Below, piece by piece: positions 1 to 8,608 of a stretch of 64,000 nucleotides of DNA (the first letter of the stretch is position 1; each line of letters begins with the position of its first letter). A model generated the notes under the pieces. It worked only from the letters and a program-made list of their open reading frames with translations. It made no database searches and was not told the DNA's origin. The stretch lies in NCBI GenBank assembly GCA_951800685.1, contig CATOJY010000003.1, positions 1-64,000 on the forward strand, read 5' to 3'. The DNA comes from an uncultured Lachnospiraceae bacterium (GTDB taxonomy: Bacteria > Bacillota > Clostridia > Lachnospirales > Lachnospiraceae). The position numbers and the translations under genes are program-made.

Positions 1-24
1 AATAAATACCTTCACTTTCCATTC

Positions 25-50
25 GGCCGGCGTTCTGCGGCGGCCTTTTT
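25..50 (+). terminator. Probable intrinsic terminator of a gene left of the window
   Basis: A short GC stem (GGCCG at 25-29 with CGGCC at 41-45) is followed directly by TTTTT at 46-50. The T-tract lies on the plus-strand side, so it would end a rightward gene outside the window. If so, that gene converges on the leftward binding-protein gene that ends at 219. The stem is only 5 bp, hence moderate confidence. Confidence 0.45.
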
Positions 51-218
51 GTAGTGCTTATTTTTCAACCCGTATAAAATTTTCAAAGTTCTCTAATTTC
101 TGCTTGACTTTCTATTTGCAGACTATTCTTATTTTTCAATTTCTTTCCTATTTTCCGGCAGAGAAGAAAGGATGCATACTCCCCTGCCAGAACAAATCAC
201 AATTTCACAATATCACGG

Positions 219-1859
219 CTAGTTGGCCCAGCTCCAATCTGCAATTCTGTAGTTAGTTCCTGGAATTGCCCGACACCCGGCCACATCATCGTTGAATGCC
301 ATGGTATTACAATCCTGATATAAGAATAGGAAGCGAGCATGTTCATTGATGATATCAAACATTTGTGCAAAAAGTTCCTGCCTTTTGGCATGGTCCATCT
401 CTACCAGCGTTGCAAGACCCAGATCCGCCAGCTCTTCCTTATATTCAAAATTACTGTTCTCAAACATAGAGACACCCCGCATGAAATTCTGGTAGACCAG
501 ATTTGCATCATAGAGGGAAGGCAGCGTACTATAGACATTAATGTCATAATCTCCTTCTGACTGGTAGGTCATAAAAGTAGCGCCATCTACAGCCGCAAGT
601 TCCGCATTGATACCGATATCGAGCAGATTTCCCTGAATGATCTTACAGAGATTCTCTTCTTTGGAACCCTGTGTACAGATGATATTAAAGGCACGTCCGT
701 CATATGCAGAAGCTGCAAGATATGTTTTTGCTGCTTCTGTATCATATCCAAAGGGGGCAGTAAAAGTACCATCTTCTGGTCTGTCTGTGATTCCTGGTGC
801 CAGCAGACAGGAGACAGATTTCGTATGCCCAAAATTAAGGACGTTGTTGATGGAATCATAGTCAATCGCGCAGGCAACAGCTTTTCTTAAATTTTCATCA
901 GTGTCCAAGGTAGACTTCGCACCCCATCCCATGAAGCAGACTTTGAAGGAATCCGAATAGCTGACATTCAATCCTTCTTCCTTTTCTATGTTCGCGCAGC
1001 TCTGCAAAGAGGAATCCTGAAGAACATCAATCTCGCCTGTCTCCAGCGAAAGAACCTGTGCGCTGGAATCCGGCAGGATATTGATCCTGACATTCTTGAT
1101 ATCCGGCACGCCGTTCCAGTACGCCTCATTGGCAGACAATGTCATGGAACCGCCGATCACCCTGTCCTCAAATTTATAAGGGCCTGTGCCGATCGGGTGT
1201 TCTTCATAACCTTCCCATCCTACTTCGTTGTAATACTCTTCTGAGAGTACCAGAAGATGATAAGAAGCGAGGAAGTTTGGTACTGCTGCAAAAGGCTGTT
1301 CCATCACGATACGGCAATGGGTATCATCTATTACCTCAGCATAGTCAAATCCTGGAATATTTGCATCTGTAACAACCGGGTTTTCCGGGATCAGATTCAG
1401 TGTAAAGACAACGTCATTCACAGTCATCTTTGTACCATTATGAAAAGTAACATCATCTCTGATCGTAAGGATATATTCCAGACCATCTTCAGATGTTTCC
1501 CATTCCGTACAGATCCACGGTTTTAATTCTGCGGCTTCCGTGTCAAACCATAGAAGAGGATCATACAGAGCAAAAATCATTAGGCCATCCCGGTTCGCCA
1601 ATGCAACGTTGTTAGACATAGGCACGATGTTGGAAAATTCGGAACCAATACCGATCTGTAACATTCGATCTGAAACAGCGCTGTCAGAACCGCCGTTCTC
1701 CCCGTCAGGAACTGCCTCTGAATCTTCTGTGTTTCCTGATGTATTTGCTGCATCTGCAGCACTGTTTGCCGTACCCCCTTCTCCTGTTGCCCTGTTTCCG
1801 CATCCAGCCAGCATGACTACTGTAGAAAAAGTCAATAATGACAATAAAAGTCTCTTCAT
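219..1859 (-). CDS. ABC transporter substrate-binding lipoprotein, family 5 (OppA/DppA-like)
   Basis: A 546-residue exported solute-binding protein. The N terminus has a lipoprotein signal with lipobox LAGC, Cys about residue 20, followed by an acidic Ser/Gly/Asp-rich linker to about residue 65. The body has the SBP_bac_5 layout, including the TPWICTEWE-type and PIGTGPYKF stretches typical of peptide, nickel and some oligosaccharide binders. Its length is usual for the family. The ATG is preceded by GGAGG. The gene is divergent from a lacI-type gene and shares an operator with a DUF4038-type hydrolase, so an oligosaccharide ligand is likelier than a peptide; that is inference. No permease or ATPase genes are in view, and the terminator-like hairpin at the left edge suggests the gene may stand alone. 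Confidence 0.9.
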   Translation of the reverse strand: MKRLLLSLLTFSTVVMLAGCGNRATGEGGTANSAADAANTSGNTEDSEAVPDGENGGSDSAVSDRMLQIGIGSEFSNIVPMSNNVALANRDGLMIFALYDPLLWFDTEAAELKPWICTEWETSEDGLEYILTIRDDVTFHNGTKMTVNDVVFTLNLIPENPVVTDANIPGFDYAEVIDDTHCRIVMEQPFAAVPNFLASYHLLVLSEEYYNEVGWEGYEEHPIGTGPYKFEDRVIGGSMTLSANEAYWNGVPDIKNVRINILPDSSAQVLSLETGEIDVLQDSSLQSCANIEKEEGLNVSYSDSFKVCFMGWGAKSTLDTDENLRKAVACAIDYDSINNVLNFGHTKSVSCLLAPGITDRPEDGTFTAPFGYDTEAAKTYLAASAYDGRAFNIICTQGSKEENLCKIIQGNLLDIGINAELAAVDGATFMTYQSEGDYDINVYSTLPSLYDANLVYQNFMRGVSMFENSNFEYKEELADLGLATLVEMDHAKRQELFAQMFDIINEHARFLFLYQDCNTMAFNDDVAGCRAIPGTNYRIADWSWAN

Positions 1860-1911
1860 TTAATACACCTCCATTACATCTTTCGTTAGTTTTTGACAAT
1901 ACTCATTGATT

Positions 1912-1925
1912 TGTAAACGTTTTCA
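1912..1925. promoter_or_regulatory. LacI-family operator (cre-like), copy 1
   Basis: TGTAAACGTTTTCA fits the cre consensus TGWNANCGNTNWCA bound by LacI/CcpA-family regulators. The identical 14-mer (17 bp with the next TTT) recurs at 3165-3178. Both copies lie just downstream of the -10 of a strong promoter, which suits repression. The local LacI-type protein and a global CcpA are both candidates to bind it. Confidence 0.8.
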
Positions 1926-1937
1926 TTTTATGTTTTA

Positions 1938-1966
1938 TATATATCACTTCTTTTTGTATTAGTCAA
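1938..1966 (-). promoter_or_regulatory. Promoter of the family 5 binding-protein gene
   Basis: Read on the minus strand, a -35 TTGACT (1966-1961) is separated by 17 bp from a -10 TATATA (1943-1938). The operator at 1912-1925 starts 12 nt after the -10, so it covers the expected transcription start. The same arrangement occurs before the hydrolase gene at 3130-3178. Confidence 0.7.
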
Positions 1967-2013
1967 CCTGTTTTTTGTCTTTTCTATTTTTTCCCGTTTT
2001 TTCTATTTTATAA

Positions 2014-2042
2014 TTGACAGTAAAAAACATTTAGGTAAGAAT
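2014..2042 (+). promoter_or_regulatory. Possible promoter of the lacI-type gene
   Basis: A consensus -35 TTGACA lies at 2014-2019. At 17 bp spacing the -10 would be AAGAAT (2037-2042), a weak match. No cre-like operator overlaps it, so the regulator may not repress itself from this site. Confidence 0.4.
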
Positions 2043-2103
2043 AATACTATGATAAATGATTTTGTATGAAATACGTTCAATACACAGATAAAAGGGGTTT
2101 CCT

Positions 2104-3120
2104 ATGTCAGAGATCACAATAAAAGACATTGCTAAACATGCGGGCGTATCTGTCGCGACAGTCTCTCGGGTCGTCAATGGTTTCATGGGTGTTAGTCCTG
2201 CTACGATGGATAAAGTGAATAAAGCGATTGCAGATTTAAACTACGTGCCTAATGCAACAGCCCGTAGTTTGAAGATTGACCGGACGAATTTACTGGCTAT
2301 GCTGGTTTCCAATATATCTAACAGCCACTTTACTTCTATGGCCAAAACCATCGAATCCTGCTGTAGGCAGGAGCATTTTAATATCCTCCTTTGCAACACA
2401 GAAGACGACCCGGATATTGAATTAGAATATTTAAAGCGATTGACAGAACTGCGCGTTGACGGGATTATTCTAAATACAACAGGACTCAATGATGCTTACA
2501 TCTGCAGCTTAAGCCATACAATCCCAATGGTATTAGTAGACAGAAGCATCGATGATCCGGATTTTGCAGGAGATTTCGTGGGTTCCAATGGTTTTGACGG
2601 GATGAAACTGTTAACTTCACATCTGATCGAACGGGGGCACCGCAGAATTGGCATCATCTCCTCTAACCAGCATGTGAGCACTGGCAGGGAGCGCTATGCC
2701 GGTTTTGTGGACACCATGAAACTGGCGGGGATCTCCATTGACGATCAGTATCCTTATAAGTATGCCGGCAAACTTTTTAATGAGGAGGATGGAATCTCTG
2801 GTGCCCGCTATCTGATGAATTTGGAAGTTCCTCCTACTGCGATTATAGCTGCCAATAACAATATGGCGATTGGCGTCTACAAGTATCTTGGTTCCCAAAA
2901 TATTTCTGTACCCGATACCGTATCTGTCGTATCCTACGGCAATATCAGCAATTCAGATCTTTTTCCGGTCGTTCCTACCTTTACCACGTTGAATCCTACT
3001 TTCATCGGTGAAAAGACAGCTACTCTTCTGCTGTCCCGTATCCAGGACAATACCAGGAGCAAACGGGAAGTTATTTTCCAACCACTTCTTTTGGTCAACG
3101 AAAGTACGAAATCGATTTAA
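2104..3120 (+). CDS. LacI/GalR-family transcriptional regulator
   Basis: A 338-residue sugar-responsive DNA-binding protein. Residues 4-24 form the LacI helix-turn-helix (TIKDIAKHAGVSVATVSRVV), then the hinge (NATARSLK) and a periplasmic-binding-protein-like effector domain from about residue 60 to the end. The length is typical. The start codon follows AAAAGGGG with suitable spacing. It sits between the divergent binding-protein gene and the co-directional hydrolase gene. Each of those has a LacI-type operator at its transcription start, so this protein is the obvious local regulator. The effector sugar cannot be read from sequence. Confidence 0.95.
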   Translation: MSEITIKDIAKHAGVSVATVSRVVNGFMGVSPATMDKVNKAIADLNYVPNATARSLKIDRTNLLAMLVSNISNSHFTSMAKTIESCCRQEHFNILLCNTEDDPDIELEYLKRLTELRVDGIILNTTGLNDAYICSLSHTIPMVLVDRSIDDPDFAGDFVGSNGFDGMKLLTSHLIERGHRRIGIISSNQHVSTGRERYAGFVDTMKLAGISIDDQYPYKYAGKLFNEEDGISGARYLMNLEVPPTAIIAANNNMAIGVYKYLGSQNISVPDTVSVVSYGNISNSDLFPVVPTFTTLNPTFIGEKTATLLLSRIQDNTRSKREVIFQPLLLVNESTKSI

Positions 3121-3129
3121 TATTTGTAC

Positions 3130-3158
3130 TTGACAATTCCATCAGATTCCTGTATATA
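3130..3158 (+). promoter_or_regulatory. Strong promoter of the DUF4038-type hydrolase gene
   Basis: TTGACA (3130-3135), a 17-bp spacer and TATATA (3153-3158), with an extended -10 TG at 3151-3152. The operator at 3165-3178 begins 6 nt after the -10. The resulting 5' leader to the chosen start is about 220 nt. Confidence 0.75.
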
Positions 3159-3164
3159 TAAAAA

Positions 3165-3178
3165 TGTAAACGTTTTCA
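3165..3178. promoter_or_regulatory. LacI-family operator (cre-like), copy 2
   Basis: TGTAAACGTTTTCA, identical to the site at 1912-1925 and in the same position relative to its promoter. It links the hydrolase gene and the binding-protein gene into one regulon. Confidence 0.8.
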
Positions 3179-3232
3179 TTTCATTTTTATCTGTTGCTTA
3201 TTAACAAACTCTCTTTTTTAGGAGGGAGGAGA

Positions 3233-3361
3233 TTGAAATACGATTTTCAATCACGGGATTTGTGCGGTGCGCTGCCTGCCACAAACTCGTTAATGCACTG
3301 TCTCAGTCTAGAGATCTGCACAGAGAGTTTATATCAACTTACTGCCAGAGACAGGACTTGA
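3233..3361 (+). CDS. Possible 42-residue leader ORF with a strong ribosome binding site
   Basis: The strongest Shine-Dalgarno of this transcript, AGGAGGGAGGAG (3220-3231), is not at the hydrolase start but just before a TTG at 3233. That TTG opens a 42-codon frame ending in TGA at 3359-3361, which is 30 nt before the hydrolase ATG. The predicted peptide begins MKYDFQSRDL, has three cysteines and no membrane segment, and matches no family I recognise. It may be a leader peptide, the remnant of a lost gene, or chance. Spacing between the ribosome site and TTG is short. Confidence 0.25.
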   Translation: MKYDFQSRDLCGALPATNSLMHCLSLEICTESLYQLTARDRT

Positions 3362-3391
3362 GACGCAGACAGCGCAGAAATGAGGGAAATC

Positions 3392-5317
3392 ATGAAACAA
3401 AACGTTATCCATATGTGGGATATCCACGAGATCGTTCTCCAGGCAAGTCATTCTTATGAAAACCCTTATACGGATGTGACCGTATGGGCTGACCTTAAAG
3501 GGCCTGGATTCGACAAAAGAGTATACGGATTCTGGGACGGTGATACTACTTTCCGGATTAGAGTTACTGCAACTTGCCCTGGAACCTGGACTTATGTTAC
3601 GGGTTCTTCTGTGGAAGATCCTGGTCTGTGCGGACACTCCGGCGGCTATTTTGCACTGGAATGGACGGAGGAAGAAAAGAAACAGAACGTCTGCCGTCGT
3701 GGTATCATTCGTGCTACTGCTAACGGCCATGCCATGGAATATGCTGATGGAACGCCCTATATCATGGTCGGGGATACTTGGTGGGGATTGGCCTCCTACC
3801 GCTATCCATGGGTAGACGACGAAGAAGAACGTCCAATCGGTCCTGATATGTCAATGAAAGATATGGCCAGAGTCAGACTTTCACAAGGATACAATACTGT
3901 CGGAATCATTGCCGGTTTTCCGACATGGGCCAATGATGGCAGACCGGCAGCCATCAAATTAGATGATGAACATAATACCTATGTGAGAGGTGCATGGGCC
4001 AGCTGCTCTGTTGAAGAATGGCTTCGGAACGCTAATGCACCTGCAAGAGATATGCATAATGAGGGTGGCCGTCCGTTCCTGTTTCCTGGCAAAATAGAAG
4101 GCTACGAAGACCTTGTGCCTGATTATGATAGGATCAACCCTGAATATTTTAAGGTTCTTGATAAAAAAATGAACTGGCTTAACCAGCATGGCATTACCGT
4201 GTTTATTGAAGCGCTGCGCCGTGATTCGTCCAAAACCTGGAAATATTATTACGACTGGCCAATGGTCTACACAAGATATATCCAGTATCTGTTTGCACGT
4301 TACCAAGCGAATAATATTCTTTACAGTCCGATTCATTTTGACGGTAAGCTTCAGAGTATTGACTCCAGAGAGTTCAATGAGCCGATCAATCTGATGATCG
4401 ATCTTTATGGGCAGCCTCCTTTCGGGACCCTGTTTGGCACCAATGCGCCAGGCTCCACTAAGACTGCTTACGGCGGACCAGAAGAACAACACTGGAAGAC
4501 GTTTGACCAGACAGGCAACTGGCGGGATCACCAGTTTCACTGGCTTCTCACAGACATCTTTAACGATGAGAATCCAGTTCCGGCGATCAATGGAGAACCT
4601 TATTACTCTGGTCATATTATTATTAACAGGGAAGAGGATGGCACGATGAAACGTCTTCTTTTCGGCAATATCGATAGCAAGGAAGATCATTTGAATTCCC
4701 GGTCCTCCTTCTTCGGCAGTGCTCTCTGCGGCGCATATGGCGGTATCCTTTCTGGCTATGAAGCGGGCTGGAGCGGCAATGTTGAGCCGGAAGAAACGCC
4801 TTACAAAATATGGGATACCATGACTTTCCCGGCTTCTATACAGTTCCCTTATTTCCGGGATTTCCTTCTTTCAGAAGGCAAAAGATACCAGGAATTGATA
4901 CCAGATTCAGAATTGGCATCGCCCAACTTCTGCGGCCCTACTTTCGGCTGGAGAGGCTGGATTTCCGTATCTGCTACGAAAAAACGTGATCTGGTTATGG
5001 GATTTGCAGAGAAAGATTCTCCAAAAACAAGGATCAGAGGACTGCGTCCTTATGACACTTATGAACTGACTTGGTTCAGACCAGAAACCGGTGAATGGCT
5101 TCCGGAATCAGTCATGATAGAAGTAGATAATTATGGAATGATTGCTTTACCCGATTATCCGGACGAATTTGACTGGGCCTTCAAGTTGAAAAAGTGTAAC
5201 ACAGATCTTCCAATCCATATTGATTATGTTGACAAGGCAATTGAAAACAACAGAACCAGCAGCACTGGTATGGAAAACGTTAAATTTGAATATATAGAAA
5301 CAGATTCTGTCAAATAG
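3392..5317 (+). CDS. DUF5060/DUF4038 glycoside-hydrolase-like protein (GH140-related)
   Basis: A 641-residue protein without signal peptide, so probably cytoplasmic. The first ~80 residues form a beta-rich DUF5060-type domain (YTDVTVWADLKGPG, FWDGD). The central part, about 110-500, is the DUF4038 TIM-barrel type seen in apiosidase-like enzymes (PYIMVGDTWWGL, QGYNTVG). The last ~90 residues resemble the collagen-binding-like beta domain that often ends these proteins (PYDTYELTWFRPETGEW). The ATG at 3392 is preferred over 3380 because GAGGG lies 5 nt upstream of it. It shares an operator with the binding-protein gene. Characterised GH140 enzymes release apiose from pectin; the substrate here is unknown. 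Confidence 0.8.
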   Translation: MKQNVIHMWDIHEIVLQASHSYENPYTDVTVWADLKGPGFDKRVYGFWDGDTTFRIRVTATCPGTWTYVTGSSVEDPGLCGHSGGYFALEWTEEEKKQNVCRRGIIRATANGHAMEYADGTPYIMVGDTWWGLASYRYPWVDDEEERPIGPDMSMKDMARVRLSQGYNTVGIIAGFPTWANDGRPAAIKLDDEHNTYVRGAWASCSVEEWLRNANAPARDMHNEGGRPFLFPGKIEGYEDLVPDYDRINPEYFKVLDKKMNWLNQHGITVFIEALRRDSSKTWKYYYDWPMVYTRYIQYLFARYQANNILYSPIHFDGKLQSIDSREFNEPINLMIDLYGQPPFGTLFGTNAPGSTKTAYGGPEEQHWKTFDQTGNWRDHQFHWLLTDIFNDENPVPAINGEPYYSGHIIINREEDGTMKRLLFGNIDSKEDHLNSRSSFFGSALCGAYGGILSGYEAGWSGNVEPEETPYKIWDTMTFPASIQFPYFRDFLLSEGKRYQELIPDSELASPNFCGPTFGWRGWISVSATKKRDLVMGFAEKDSPKTRIRGLRPYDTYELTWFRPETGEWLPESVMIEVDNYGMIALPDYPDEFDWAFKLKKCNTDLPIHIDYVDKAIENNRTSSTGMENVKFEYIETDSVK

Positions 5318-5348
5318 TCTTCTGCTTCTATCATCCCAACTTAACCAC

Positions 5349-5394
5349 AGGACTGCCGTCAGTATTTTTAACCTGAAACGGCAGTCCTTTTTAT
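5349..5394 (+). terminator. Intrinsic terminator after the DUF4038-type gene
   Basis: A perfect 11-bp stem, AGGACTGCCGT (5349-5359) with ACGGCAGTCCT (5378-5388), an 18-nt loop and the tail TTTTATTG. The T-tract is on the plus strand only, so it serves the hydrolase gene. It lies between that gene and the convergent proA. Confidence 0.9.
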
Positions 5395-5413
5395 TGTCTG
5401 TGATAGAGGATCC

Positions 5414-6658
5414 TTATCTAATCTGCCCGTTTCCACGGATCAGATATTTATAAGCCGTCAATTCCTTAAGCCCCATCGGCCCTCTCGCATGCAGCTTCTG
5501 GGTACTAATCCCGATTTCTGCACCGAATCCGAATTCAAACCCGTCTGTAAATCTGGTAGACGCGTTGACATACACGCAGGCAGAATCAACCTCCCGCAAA
5601 AACTGTTCGGCATGTTCCCTATTTTCGGTGAGAATGGCGTCGGAATGTTTCGTATTATAGCGGTTAATATGAAGAATCGCTTCCTCCACGGAGGCTACCG
5701 TCTTCATAGATAAAATATAGTCCAGATACTCTGTACCATAATCTTCCTCTGTCGCTTCCATGGCATCCGGGAGCAGTTCCCGCACCCGCGCGTCTCCACG
5801 CATCTCTACGTTTTTCTCCCGCAACGCACAACCCAGCGCAGGAAGCAGCCTGTCTGCAATCTTCTCATGGATCAATAAGGACTCGCAGGCATTACATACC
5901 CCAATCCGCTGTGTCTTGGCGTTGATGATGATTGGTACAGCCTTATCCAAGTCTGCATTCTCATCCACATAGATATGACAGTTGCCAGTTCCGGTCTCGA
6001 TCACGGGAATGGTGCTGTTCTCCACCACTGCACGGATCAATCCTGCACCGCCTCTTGGGATCAGGACATCCACATACTCCTTCAATTTCATAAATGCTGT
6101 GGTAACTGCCCTGTCATTGTCCTCGATCAACTGCATGGCATCCGGCGTGATCTTCCTATCCGCCAGTGCCTTTCTGATGACTTCTGTGATGGCGGCATTC
6201 GAGTGCGTCGCATCCTTGCCGCCCTTTAAGATCACTGCATTGCCTGTCTTAAAGCATAATCCAAAGGCGTCTGCTGTCACATTGGGCCTGGCCTCATAAA
6301 TGATTCCAATCACGCCCATCGGCACTCTGACTTTATCGATTTTAAGCCCATTCGGTCTTTCGAAGGATTCCATGAGCGTACCGACGGGATCTTCTAATTG
6401 TACGATCTGGAGCAGTCCCTCTGCCATTCCCTTAATTCGTTCCGGGGTCAGTTTCAGCCGGTCCAGCAAACCTTCAGACATGCCGTTCGCCGCGGCCATT
6501 TCACAGTCTGCATGGTTTGCTTCAAGAATCCGTTCCGCCTCATCTGTCAATGCTGCCGCTGCGGCCCGCAGTGCCGCATTTTTATCCTCTGTCGATAATT
6601 TCTGCAATGCATATTTTGCCATAGCGGCCTTTTGTCCTAAATTGTTTAAATATTCCAT
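5414..6658 (-). CDS. proA: Glutamate-5-semialdehyde dehydrogenase (gamma-glutamyl phosphate reductase)
   Basis: NADPH-dependent reduction of gamma-glutamyl phosphate to glutamate-5-semialdehyde, the second step of proline synthesis. The 414 residues cover the whole aldehyde-dehydrogenase-like fold. Visible motifs are [23 protein letters not shown], and [12 protein letters not shown] with the catalytic Cys. The end has the family-typical [20 protein letters not shown]. The ATG at 6658 is chosen because GAGGAG sits 6 nt upstream; an in-frame ATG lies 7 codons earlier without a good site. proB is on the same strand but 14 kb upstream, so the usual proBA pair is separated by the carbohydrate and glycosyltransferase genes. 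Confidence 0.97.
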   Translation of the reverse strand: MEYLNNLGQKAAMAKYALQKLSTEDKNAALRAAAAALTDEAERILEANHADCEMAAANGMSEGLLDRLKLTPERIKGMAEGLLQIVQLEDPVGTLMESFERPNGLKIDKVRVPMGVIGIIYEARPNVTADAFGLCFKTGNAVILKGGKDATHSNAAITEVIRKALADRKITPDAMQLIEDNDRAVTTAFMKLKEYVDVLIPRGGAGLIRAVVENSTIPVIETGTGNCHIYVDENADLDKAVPIIINAKTQRIGVCNACESLLIHEKIADRLLPALGCALREKNVEMRGDARVRELLPDAMEATEEDYGTEYLDYILSMKTVASVEEAILHINRYNTKHSDAILTENREHAEQFLREVDSACVYVNASTRFTDGFEFGFGAEIGISTQKLHARGPMGLKELTAYKYLIRGNGQIR

Positions 6659-6857
6659 TCTGAACTCCTCAATTTGCATGCTGGTCTTTCCCTGGACATG
6701 CTATTCAAAAATTGTCTTAAAAACGGTTAACTGCTTTGGTACAATAATATATTAACAGTAATTTTCTGACTGTAGAAGTGACATACTATTATTCTAGTGG
6801 TTTTTGGAATATTTATCAATATTTTTGAGGCAACTTTCCCCAGATGGCTGACGCCTT

Positions 6858-6880
6858 CCCATAACAGATCTGTTTATGGG
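6858..6880. repeat. Inverted repeat downstream of the MBL-fold gene
   Basis: CCCATAA (6858-6864) and TTATGGG (6874-6880) flank CAGATCTG, giving an 11-bp arm pair with one bulge. No T-tract follows on either strand, so it may be an RNA 3'-end stabiliser or a protein site. The rest of 6659-6905 is AT-rich and presumably holds the proA promoter. Confidence 0.4.
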
Positions 6881-6905
6881 CTCCTATTCTCCTATGCCGC
6901 AAGTT

Positions 6906-7709
6906 TCACAAGTTCTGCAGCTGATAGGTAATAGAAACCCGCCCCATACGCCATAATTTGCCTTCTCCTAAATTGGAGCATATGTCTTCGCCTCTCTCTG
7001 GCCTCGTCAGGATCTGTTCCGCGCATTCTTCGTACATCTCTAGGTAATCCAGTCCCAAAGGCAGACTGTGATGACCAGGCCAGATTCTTTCAAAACGGGT
7101 TCTCCTCTCCTGCAGCGACCGTATACTCTTGAGATATTCCCTGACAGATGCCGAGTGCGTAAAGAAAAGCAGAATTCCCTGATCGCATACCGTGTCTGCT
7201 GAAAACAAATTTCTGCGTTCCCTGTCAAGGATGCATACACTTCCTATGGTATGGCCGGGAGTTGCAATCACCTCCAGGGTGCGGCTGCCAAGATCAAACA
7301 CCTGTCCGTCCATAATCTGGAAAAAGAATGGCATATCTCCTAGTTTCGCAAGTTCCTCCAGTTCTTCTTTCTTGAATGGCAGTTGGAATTCCTGTGCGAA
7401 TCCTTCCATCAGATGCTTTCGGAAAACAGGATCTGTGTGCTCCTGCAGGATTTCATGATCCGTCTGCATCATATAATACTTTTCAAACTGGCAATTTCCT
7501 CCCACATGATCCAGATGACCATGTGTGTTGATAACAATGACCGGTTTTTGGGTAAGCCTGCCCACATATTCCCTAAGCCCTGGTAATCCGATCCCTGAAT
7601 CAATCAAAACTGCCTGGGTATCGCCTTCTAACAGGTACATATAACTTTGGAAGCAGTCTTTGATCATCCATGTGTGTGCGTCGATTTGAACGGTAGAATA
7701 GAATTCCAT
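6906..7709 (-). CDS. MBL-fold metallo-hydrolase
   Basis: A 267-residue metallo-beta-lactamase-fold protein with the metal motif THGHLDHVGG (about residues 65-74) and the later ligands in ATPGHTIGSVCILD and IWPGHHSLPL. It lacks a signal peptide, so it acts in the cytoplasm. The ATG at 7709 has GGAGG 5 nt upstream; a GTG four codons earlier is the alternative. It is the last gene of an operon with an ABC sugar importer and a ChbG-type deacetylase, 59 nt after the latter. That suggests hydrolysis of an ester, lactone or thioester formed during breakdown of the imported compound. The family is too broad to name a substrate. Confidence 0.85.
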   Translation of the reverse strand: MEFYSTVQIDAHTWMIKDCFQSYMYLLEGDTQAVLIDSGIGLPGLREYVGRLTQKPVIVINTHGHLDHVGGNCQFEKYYMMQTDHEILQEHTDPVFRKHLMEGFAQEFQLPFKKEELEELAKLGDMPFFFQIMDGQVFDLGSRTLEVIATPGHTIGSVCILDRERRNLFSADTVCDQGILLFFTHSASVREYLKSIRSLQERRTRFERIWPGHHSLPLGLDYLEMYEECAEQILTRPERGEDICSNLGEGKLWRMGRVSITYQLQNL

Positions 7710-7768
7710 AGTAACCTCCACGATTAGGTTTAAACGATATCGCTAATCCATGCGTAAAATGCCCTGTT

Positions 7769-8560
7769 TTAACCAGGCTGCTTTATAAAATCCTGTGATC
7801 TGACCCGAATTGCCTCCGCCTCGTCATAGCGAAGTAATTTCACCTTATTCTCTTCACACATTCTCGCGTAGTCCTGGTTCGTCAGAAATCGGTAGTCCCT
7901 CTCCCGTGCCTGCGCAACGGTTTCCCCGCTGAAATGCTCATTGCCTGTCAAAAGCATTTCCTTTCCGTATTTGGCTGGATGCATCACAAGCAGATAGGAT
8001 CCCTCTATCTGGGAAAGCGTTTGCTTAAACAGAGAAGCATCTGATGCAAACTGGTCATTTCCTGGTATGATCTTATTATACCACTTGTGGTCAACCAGTC
8101 CTTCCTCTTTGATCAGCCTGCTCATGGCCTCACGCAGACCTGGTATAAAATTTTCCGGAAACATATGGGAATCCATATACAGAATCTCAAATCCAACATT
8201 CCGCGCCCGTTCCAGCTGGTATTTGTATTCTGTAACGATTTCCTCCAGGATAGGATTTTGTGCGGCTAACTTTTCAGGCGACTGGAAGAAAACGCCTCTG
8301 TCGTCAATCAGACTTGGAACCTTCTCTCTCGGCGCGACAGGTCCCCATACTACCCTGTCCCATTCCGAATTGATGCAGCCATGCAGTCCGAAGCAGATTT
8401 CTTTCCTGCCTGACAGCATTTCAGCCGCTTCCTCCAGATACTCTCCGCATGCCATCACAGACACATTTTTGACAAATCCGGCATCCAATGCTTCTAGAAT
8501 CGCTTGATTGGCTGCGTGGGAAGAACCACAGTCATCCGCTCTACTCAAAATTGCTCTCAT
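7769..8560 (-). CDS. ChbG/YdjC-family carbohydrate deacetylase
   Basis: A 263-residue polysaccharide-deacetylase-like protein. The N-terminal RADDCGSSHAAN carries the paired Asp of the YdjC/ChbG metal site, LHGCINSEWD gives a further His ligand region, and a later LVMHPAKYG holds another conserved His. ChbG removes an acetyl group from chitobiose and chitotriose and their phosphates; relatives act on other N- or O-acetylated sugars. It follows the permease gene by 48 nt and precedes the MBL-fold gene. This points to an importer for an acetylated oligosaccharide. The exact substrate is unknown. An AAGGTG ribosome site precedes the ATG. Confidence 0.85.
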   Translation of the reverse strand: MRAILSRADDCGSSHAANQAILEALDAGFVKNVSVMACGEYLEEAAEMLSGRKEICFGLHGCINSEWDRVVWGPVAPREKVPSLIDDRGVFFQSPEKLAAQNPILEEIVTEYKYQLERARNVGFEILYMDSHMFPENFIPGLREAMSRLIKEEGLVDHKWYNKIIPGNDQFASDASLFKQTLSQIEGSYLLVMHPAKYGKEMLLTGNEHFSGETVAQARERDYRFLTNQDYARMCEENKVKLLRYDEAEAIRVRSQDFIKQPG

Positions 8561-8608
8561 ATCTGCACCTTCTTTCTAAATCGCTCTTATACAGAAGACC
8601 TTCCACAC

